Source: Lyophyllum atratum
Taxonomy: Eukaryota > Basidiomycota > Agaricomycetes > Agaricales > Lyophyllaceae
Assembly (NCBI GenBank): GCA_014905825.1
Contig: JACGCN010000027.1
Coordinates: forward strand, 62,001-126,000
Direction of reading: 5' to 3'
Length of the DNA stretch: 64,000 bases
Each line of letters begins with the position of its first letter. The first letter of the stretch is position 1. Shown in pieces: positions 59,159 to 64,000 of the stretch. Under the pieces are notes generated by a model. It ran no database searches, was not told where the DNA came from, and saw only the letters and a program-made list of their open reading frames with translations. The translations under genes were made by a program, and so were the position numbers.

Positions 59159-60399
59159 TCCAAGATACTGGTCAGGAGGGCTGCCTGTTCGGCCTTGGCC
59201 GCAAGTTCCGCACGCACTTGTTTTGCTTCCTCCTCAGTCGCCATCTTTTCCCTCTCCATTCTACCACAGCGCATATTGAGCTCGATAACCTTCTGTTTGT
59301 TCAATAGAAGGAGCGCCTCGACCACTGCACCAAAATTGTTGACTAGTTCAGACGTCTGTGGGTAAGCATCCTGTCGCAAGTTAGGGGATGCGTAATGGTA
59401 GAATGAGTTGCTTGATGCGGCTTGGGAGTGCTGGCCAGCAACAAACAGCCAGCAGTTGGTCTCTGCGGAAAGACGTTCGCACTAATAAATAATTTGAGCA
59501 TTTAGCATCACCTAGCACCGCCGCAAGTAGTAAACTGTACACATACACGTTCAATAATATCCCGAATTTCGGCACGAAATCGACGAGATGCAGCACTCAG
59601 GACAGTGGCAGGAGGGCGAGGCTCGTGCTGACGGACGATGTCTACCTGTTTCGAGCCCTGCATGGCGCCCTCAACCATGCCGTGGAATGGATTGGCTGCA
59701 GTCGGGCGAATACGGGTTCCAGGAAAGGGCGATGAATGCACAGAATTTCTAGAGAGAAGAGTCGAAGACATAACCGGTGAGGAAGGGGGTGGGGAAGATG
59801 GTGGTAGGGTCCCAGGCAAACACACGGGGGAGGAAGAAGGGGTTCCTACTCCCATGTCTTGTTGAGCGACAGGGCTATAGTCCCTCCCTGAAGATAACTG
59901 GGGAAAGAGGTTGAGGCGAGGGATCTGTGGCCCATGAAAAGGGTGAGGTCGACGCGGCGTACGGAGGTCAGGGTGGATGTTCGACTCTGAGTTCTCTTCT
60001 TCCTGGTCAGGAATGGTGCTGGGGGGTTCAGACGGGGGCTCCGACGCCTGTAGGGTCAGGCAGTTCTGGTCAAGGACAGTGCCAGGTGGTATAGAAGGGG
60101 GCTGTGGGGTTAGAGGGTCCAAAGCAGGATTTTCCTGTTTAAGGGAAGTCTGTGAGGCGAAGGCGCGGTGATGGTGGCATTGGACTTACTGTAGTAGGCC
60201 TCTTGCGCTTTGCACTGTGCACAGGGCATTCCTTCAGAAGGGGATGATCAGGGCACCGCTGGCACCGCAGTGGCCCTCTGGCCTTTTTTGTCTGTGGTAG
60301 CGTCGACTGTTTCTTGGAAGAAGTTGTGGCTTTGTCAGTGGAGATGGCTTTCTTTGAGGGGGAATATTTTCGAGGGGACTTTCGAGGGAGTGGTGCCAT
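59101..60399 (-). CDS. KDZ-unit accessory protein, divergent to transposase
   Basis: Three exons on the minus strand (60399-60190, 60134-59547, 59481-59101) splice in frame to about 390 residues. The N-terminus is Lys/Ser/Pro-rich and has a small Cys/His cluster (RCQRCPDHPLLKECPVHSAK) that could bind zinc. The middle is disordered and Pro/Ser-rich. The C-terminal exon reads CERLSAETNCWLFVAGQHSQ, SFYHYASPNLRQDAYPQTSE, VVEALLLLNKQKVIELN, followed by a coiled coil (EREKMATEEEAKQVRAELAA). I recall proteins of this layout next to KDZ-type transposase genes in mushrooms, with no known biochemical role. It is divergent from the transposase gene, 162 bp apart, so the two probably form one element with a shared promoter. 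Confidence 0.6.
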
Positions 60400-60561
60400 A
60401 GCGTGATATCCCTTGGTGCTATGTGAAAAAATTAAGGCGAGGAGGAGAAATATGTCGGCGGACCACCACCGTTTGCGATCGCCTGCAGGAATGGCAAAGA
60501 CTCACCACGTATCTTTAATGATCACCTGTGGAAATAGCAAAGACCCACCATATGTTATACT
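60400..60561. promoter_or_regulatory. Shared divergent promoter of the KDZ unit
   Basis: 162 bp between the start codons of the accessory gene (-) and the transposase gene (+). It contains an imperfect direct repeat, atggcaaagactcaccacgta (60493-60513) and atagcaaagacccaccatat (60533-60552). No TATA box is obvious. Confidence 0.5.
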
Positions 60562-63500
60562 ATGTCTATCATCTTGCCTAAACCACCGCCCAAGACTGCT
60601 CCGATTGTTCTACCAGTTCGCGGAAATAACCAAGTCAACCTTCCTCAAATCACAGGAGGACTTTGGACAGATGGCTCGCGCCAGGAATCACCTCAGAAAC
60701 GCCGCCGGGTAGGAGTCCCCAGCAGGGCACGGAATGAGACGCAGAAAAAACGCCCACCACCCAAGGCCGGTGGCTCGTCTGCGCTAGAAATGTCTGGAGT
60801 ACAGTGCTTTGATTTTGACGGCAGTGCGACAACCATAGATGATGGATATGGTTCATCATTTGGAGACGAAATTGAACACCCAGACCTTGAGGGGTCGGTG
60901 GCTGAGGGTGACGAGGAATTGACAAGGAGTGACGGTGTCAGTATCGATGATCTACAGAACTTTTGGACGTACGTGGATCTGGTCTGGACTGGAGGTGTTA
61001 GTGTGGTCCAACTGTACGGCAATGTCTTCGTTGTACAGGGCTGGGACTCGAAAAGTGCATTGGGCATGGTATGTACACAATCTTCATCAATTCTCTTTGC
61101 CATTAACAAGCTTGTGATTAGCGATCTTGGTATCATCTGGAGCGCACAAAGATCGGGACTAAAACCGTCGTTGGCTGTTACTGCAAACGGAGTAGGAGAG
61201 ATGGAGTGTGTGTCCACCAGCGTTTCGTGGAGAATTACGGAGAGGAAGAGTTTCCAGGAGACAAACACGCCCTTGCAGGTGAGTGCATGTGCTTGTGAAA
61301 AGGGGAATACAAACCAACCCTCCCGAAAGATAGTGAAGCCTCCGCCATCCTCTTCTTGCGACAGCCTGGTGGCGGTGAGAAGTTTACAAACTATTTCTCA
61401 GTAAGCTCAAGATCGGGAACTGCTAAAAGCCGTGCAGTCGTGATGCATGACGGTGACGATAGGGGAGGGGGTTCTTGGAAATGTACGAAGGATGTGCAGG
61501 ATAACTGTATCCACATTACGGATGCAAGGAGGGTGCTTCTGCGGGTTTTAGGCCTTGAATCGACCAACGGAAGCCGTGAAGATATGGCTATAGACCTTAA
61601 TGTTCTAGACGCCGGTTAGTGATGAATTACAATCCTGGCGCTGAACTCTGCTAATGTCCCTATTTCTAGTAATGACACCGCGAAAGCTTCGACGAAATAA
61701 TTCAATCTCATACTTGCCCATTGTACCACCCATCTGGGCGGCTTTAGACACGGACGTTCCCCATTATATTCGACCTAACCCATGCAGGCAGGCCCCACTT
61801 CTCCTGCATCTGGATTTCACTTCAACATGTCCCTGTGGACCGACCCGCACCCATTACAGCCCTCAGAACCCAATCATTGTGAGGGATTGTACCATTTATG
61901 GCTTGACGGAGGCCTTCCAAAGTCGTATCCAAGTACAAAGCTGTTCAACCTGCGCTGGACGTGCTCGACGGTTCATAGGCCCTGAGCCTCGTGGACTTGG
62001 GATCTTCAACTTCAACAACCGCATCCTCTTTACCCACGAGCTTCTCGATGATTACACCAGTGTCTACACTTCATCTGAAACCCCATTTACGGCATGGGTG
62101 ACAGTTCTCAGCCGCCGGTACGGTGCGAACAATTCATCTGCACCATTTGTTACGGAAGAAGTTTTCCGTGCGGCTTGGTTTGCCTATGTGGACCTGCAAG
62201 ACTTTAGCAATGACATGCGGTGCAAGAAATGTGGGCCTATTCCAGAGGACGTGGTATGGGATGGCGTCACAGTCGGGTTCAACAAGAAGCATCTGTTGCC
62301 AACGTTACGACCACCTACCGTTTCCGACGCAAACAATTCCCCTGTCAGGAAGAACCGGTATATTTGGAAGCAACAGCTCTTAAATGATGCTAAGCTCCGG
62401 AGGCGTTTGCGTCTGGTGGTCAGGGGTGCTGGCGGGATTCTGTAAGGGAACGGCTATCATTCCCTAGTAATGACCCCAGGGTTATGCCTTAACCCGATGG
62501 CTGGAGTTAAATACTGACTAAAAGGCAAGGTGGTAACAAAGGACTATGGTGTAGTGGTAACACGAGTCGCGGGTTCGACCCCCGCTAGTTCTAATTTCTT
62601 AGTCGCGGGTTCAATCCCCGCCTAAGCTGTTACATTTGGTAGAACTACAGTGGGACTGTACTTCGTGACCAAGGCTTTGTGACATGTCAGGGACCTCTGT
62701 CCACTTAGCTGGCCTTTACCCTAGGGGGTCTAAGTCCTGAAATACCGGAGGCATCCCACCGAGAATGGATAAGGTACTTGATAGGGGTGCATGCCTTGAT
62801 CCTAAAGACCTGCCGGAACAGGTCTTGGGGGGAGTATGTAAGGGAACGGCTATCATTCCCTAGTAATGACCCCAGGGTTATGCCTTAACCCGATGGCTGG
62901 AGTTAAATACTGACTAAAAGGCAAGGTGGTAACAAAGGACTATGGTGTAGTGGTAACACGAGTCGCGGGTTCGACCCCCGCTAGTTCTAATTTCTTAGTC
63001 GCGGGTTCAATCCCCGCCTAAGCTGTTACAGATTCGTCTCACATCCCAGAATGCTGCTGATGACTCAGAAGACGATGAAGGACTCAGAGAGAGGAAGCGT
63101 TCAGAGGCTGCATCTAAGGCAGAGGTGGAACGGGTCACTTCTATCCCTCAAGTAATTTCAGACCTGGCGGCGGTGAACGGCTCCCTAGCAGCTTTATTTG
63201 ACCAACACTTTGGGCTAGCGGCAGTCTATATCGGCACGACGCCCCCCTCAGTATATAAAAAATTATTCATCCAGGTTCTTCTCTTCCACTTCATTTTGCA
63301 TTACGACGTTGACATAGTACAGCTTGCGGCAGACGAATCTGTACTTCAGATGCTCAATAAAACTGCACTCGACCAACTGGCTTCATTCAACCAACAGCCA
63401 TGTCATGCCGCCGCATCAGAGATGATAAACTGTCCAGTTCTCCTACAAGTCCTGAAATATCATGATAACGACGAAAAATACCCTGCCTCAATACTTGGTC

Positions 63501-64000
63501 TGTGTCAGTGGCTGCACCATCGTGGCTCTGAAGTTTTCGGTTCCGTGATGTCACAAGCAGCTCAAGATAGCTTGCATACGACTTCTATTGTAGAGGAAGA
63601 CTGGCAAGAGGTCATTCAACACCTTCCTATTTGCACTTACGACACCTCATTCTGATTAATTGTTATAGACCGGTTGCTGTTATAGCCTGCCTCAGATTCG
63701 ACACCGACCTGTTTATGAAAATCTGAAGCACGACATTCGAACTGAAACTAGCAACAATCGCGGTGCAAAATGCTCAAAATACTATGCTCAGTACGGTGCA
63801 AAGAAATTAACTGGTGGTATTCTGGCAGCTTGGTGCACTCACAGTGTGTGCTACGGTTTCCATTTCATTCCGAAGGGCGAAGGAAGAAACGATGTTTTCT
63901 CTGCAATGTACACACGATGGGAAATAGCGCCAAAACGTATCATCTACGACTTCGCATGTGCATTGGGCCCATATTGCTTGATTCGGGAGCCAGCATTTTT
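60562..64000 (+). CDS. KDZ-type transposase with CxC4 zinc cluster, interrupted by TRIM, runs off window
   Basis: Exons 60562-61068, 61122-61278, 61330-61614 and 61670-62440 join in frame. After removal of the insertion, the reading continues at 63036. A SWIM-like zinc cluster reads GCYCKRSRRDGVCVHQRF, then FPGDKHALAD, ILFLRQPGGGEKFTNYFS and WKCTKDVQDNCIHITDARR (C..C-x-H). These are features of the CxC4 clusters of KDZ transposases. A Cys/Trp-rich middle follows: CSTCAGRARRFIGPE, LGIFNFNNRILFTHELLDDY, MRCKKCGPIPEDVVWDGVTV. After 63669 comes the start of the transposase core: TGCCYSLPQIRHRPVYENLK, KCSKYYAQYGAKKLTGGI and RIIYDFACALGPYCLIREP, where YDFAC probably holds the first catalytic Asp. 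The 590-bp insertion puts a stop right after it (62443). Otherwise the gene looks intact. The rest of the core lies beyond the window. Confidence 0.75.
62436..62440. repeat. Target site duplication, left
   Basis: GATTC immediately before the 5' LTR; identical to 63031-63035 after the 3' LTR. Five bp is the usual length for LTR retroelements. Confidence 0.95.
62540..62593 (+). ncRNA. tRNA-like module lacking the anticodon arm (5' LTR)
   Basis: 54 nt fold as a tRNA without the anticodon stem-loop. The acceptor stem AGGACTA (62540-62546) pairs with TAGTTCT (62586-62592), seven pairs including one G-T; discriminator A at 62593. The D-arm is GTGT-agtggta-ACAC (62549-62563), with GG in the loop. 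A short linker with AGTC (62565-62568) stands where the variable loop would be. The T-arm is GCGGG-ttcgacc-CCCGC (62569-62585). The Pol III A box is TGGTGTAGTGG (62547-62557) and the B box GGTTCGACCCC (62572-62582). The gap from A to B box is only 14 bp because positions 27-43 of a normal tRNA are absent. It cannot decode, so it is not a functional tRNA gene. The D-arm sequence recalls tRNA-Gln/Glu types. Confidence 0.85.
62601..62627 (+). promoter_or_regulatory. Second T-arm/B-box in 5' LTR
   Basis: AGTC followed by a second T-arm hairpin GCGGG-ttcaatc-CCCGC (62605-62621), extended by CTTAG..CTAAG around it. GGTTCAATCCC (62608-62618) matches the B-box consensus. Its distance from the A box (about 50 bp) is normal for a Pol III promoter, unlike that of the first B box. 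Confidence 0.75.
62637..62647 (+). promoter_or_regulatory. Primer-binding site
   Basis: TGGTAGAACTA starts 2 bp after the 5' LTR. It is the exact complement of TAGTTCTA plus CCA, that is, of the 3' end of the tRNA-like module in the element's own LTR (62586-62593 with CCA added). Confidence 0.8.
62805..62836 (+). promoter_or_regulatory. Hairpin and polypurine tract before the 3' LTR
   Basis: Perfect 8-bp hairpin AAGACCTG-ccggaa-CAGGTCTT (62805-62826), followed at once by ggggggagta (62827-62836), which abuts the 3' LTR. The purine run is the expected plus-strand primer. The hairpin might serve packaging or dimerisation. Confidence 0.75.
62837..63030 (+). repeat. 3' LTR of TRIM (194 bp)
   Basis: Same length and, by direct comparison, same sequence as 62441-62634. 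Confidence 0.95.
62936..62989 (+). ncRNA. tRNA-like module lacking the anticodon arm (3' LTR)
   Basis: Second copy of the 62540-62593 module at an offset of 396 bp, with the same stems, A box and B box. A second B-box hairpin follows at 62997-63023. Confidence 0.85.
63031..63035. repeat. Target site duplication, right
   Basis: GATTC directly after the 3' LTR; partner of 62436-62440. Confidence 0.95.

Larger units (their letters stand above)
62441..62634 (+). repeat. 5' LTR of TRIM (194 bp)
   Basis: Begins tgtaagggaacggctatcat and ends cctaagctgttaca. The first half contains hairpins AGGGAA..TTCCCT (62445-62465) and GGGTTA..TTAACCC (about 62480-62495). The second half holds the tRNA-like module and a second T-arm-like hairpin. 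Confidence 0.95.
62441..63030 (+). mobile_element. TRIM-like miniature LTR retrotransposon with tRNA-like LTRs
   Basis: Complete 590-bp element. The two direct repeats of 194 bp appear identical, begin TGTAA and end TTACA, and flank a 202-bp internal region without coding capacity. A primer-binding site follows the 5' LTR and a purine-rich tract (ggggggagta) precedes the 3' LTR. A 5-bp target duplication (GATTC) flanks the whole. These are the defining traits of terminal-repeat retrotransposons in miniature, non-autonomous elements mobilised by proteins of full-length LTR elements. Identical LTRs and a perfect target duplication imply a recent insertion. Removing the element plus one GATTC restores the host transposase frame exactly (GGC GGG ATT CGT CTC). 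The orientation is set by the order of binding site and purine tract. The unusual part is the tRNA-like content of the LTRs. Confidence 0.93.

Noticed and set aside
62540..62593. Functional tRNA gene
   Set aside because: No anticodon arm; the sequence lies in an LTR and is duplicated with it.

Overview
The window is nuclear DNA of a filamentous basidiomycete, most likely an Agaricomycete. Genes are split by many introns of about 45-60 bp with GT..AG ends. The families present (DUF6533 membrane proteins, adenylate-forming reductases, BCS1-like AAA ATPases, SPT5-like paralogues, KDZ-type transposases, TET/JBP-like dioxygenases) are typical of that class. No gene is identified by database search; all calls come from reading spliced exons by eye.

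Region 1 (about 1-11 kb) holds an acyl-CoA oxidase/dehydrogenase-like gene (-), a monocarboxylate-type MFS transporter (+), a gene remnant and an FAD-dependent monooxygenase (+). This could be a small catabolic or secondary-metabolic neighbourhood. Region 2 (11-24.4 kb) is core housekeeping: the microtubule bundler Ase1/PRC1 and the DNA polymerase epsilon catalytic subunit. These are followed by a partial duplication of the polymerase gene's 3' end flanking a small unknown gene, and by a MYND zinc-finger gene. Region 3 (24.4-33 kb) holds an A-T-R adenylate-forming reductase (-), a glyoxalase I-like protein with a signal peptide (-) and a DUF6533 membrane protein (-). Region 4 (33-44.5 kb) holds an IS630/Tc1-mariner-like DDE transposase with its own introns, a berberine-bridge-like FAD oxidoreductase, ribose-5-phosphate isomerase, the very small TFIIH subunit gene TFB5 (63 aa in four exons, one of 16 bp) and a BCS1-like AAA ATPase.

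Region 5 (44.5-64 kb) is a repeat- and transposon-rich accessory island. It starts with a 25-copy, 65-bp minisatellite. Then come two unknown low-complexity genes, an SPT5-like paralogue with a one-base frameshift and a TET/JBP-like 2OG-Fe(II) dioxygenase. It ends with a KDZ-type transposon unit made of a divergent accessory gene and a CxC4-type transposase gene that runs off the window.

The most striking object is inside that transposase gene. A complete 590-bp miniature LTR retrotransposon (TRIM-like) lies at 62441-63030, with identical 194-bp TG..CA LTRs and a perfect 5-bp target duplication (GATTC). Each LTR carries a tRNA-like module from which exactly the anticodon arm is missing, plus a second T-arm/B-box. 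The primer-binding site next to the 5' LTR is complementary to the 3' end (plus CCA) of that same tRNA-like module. The element may therefore carry both its own Pol III promoter and the template for its own primer.
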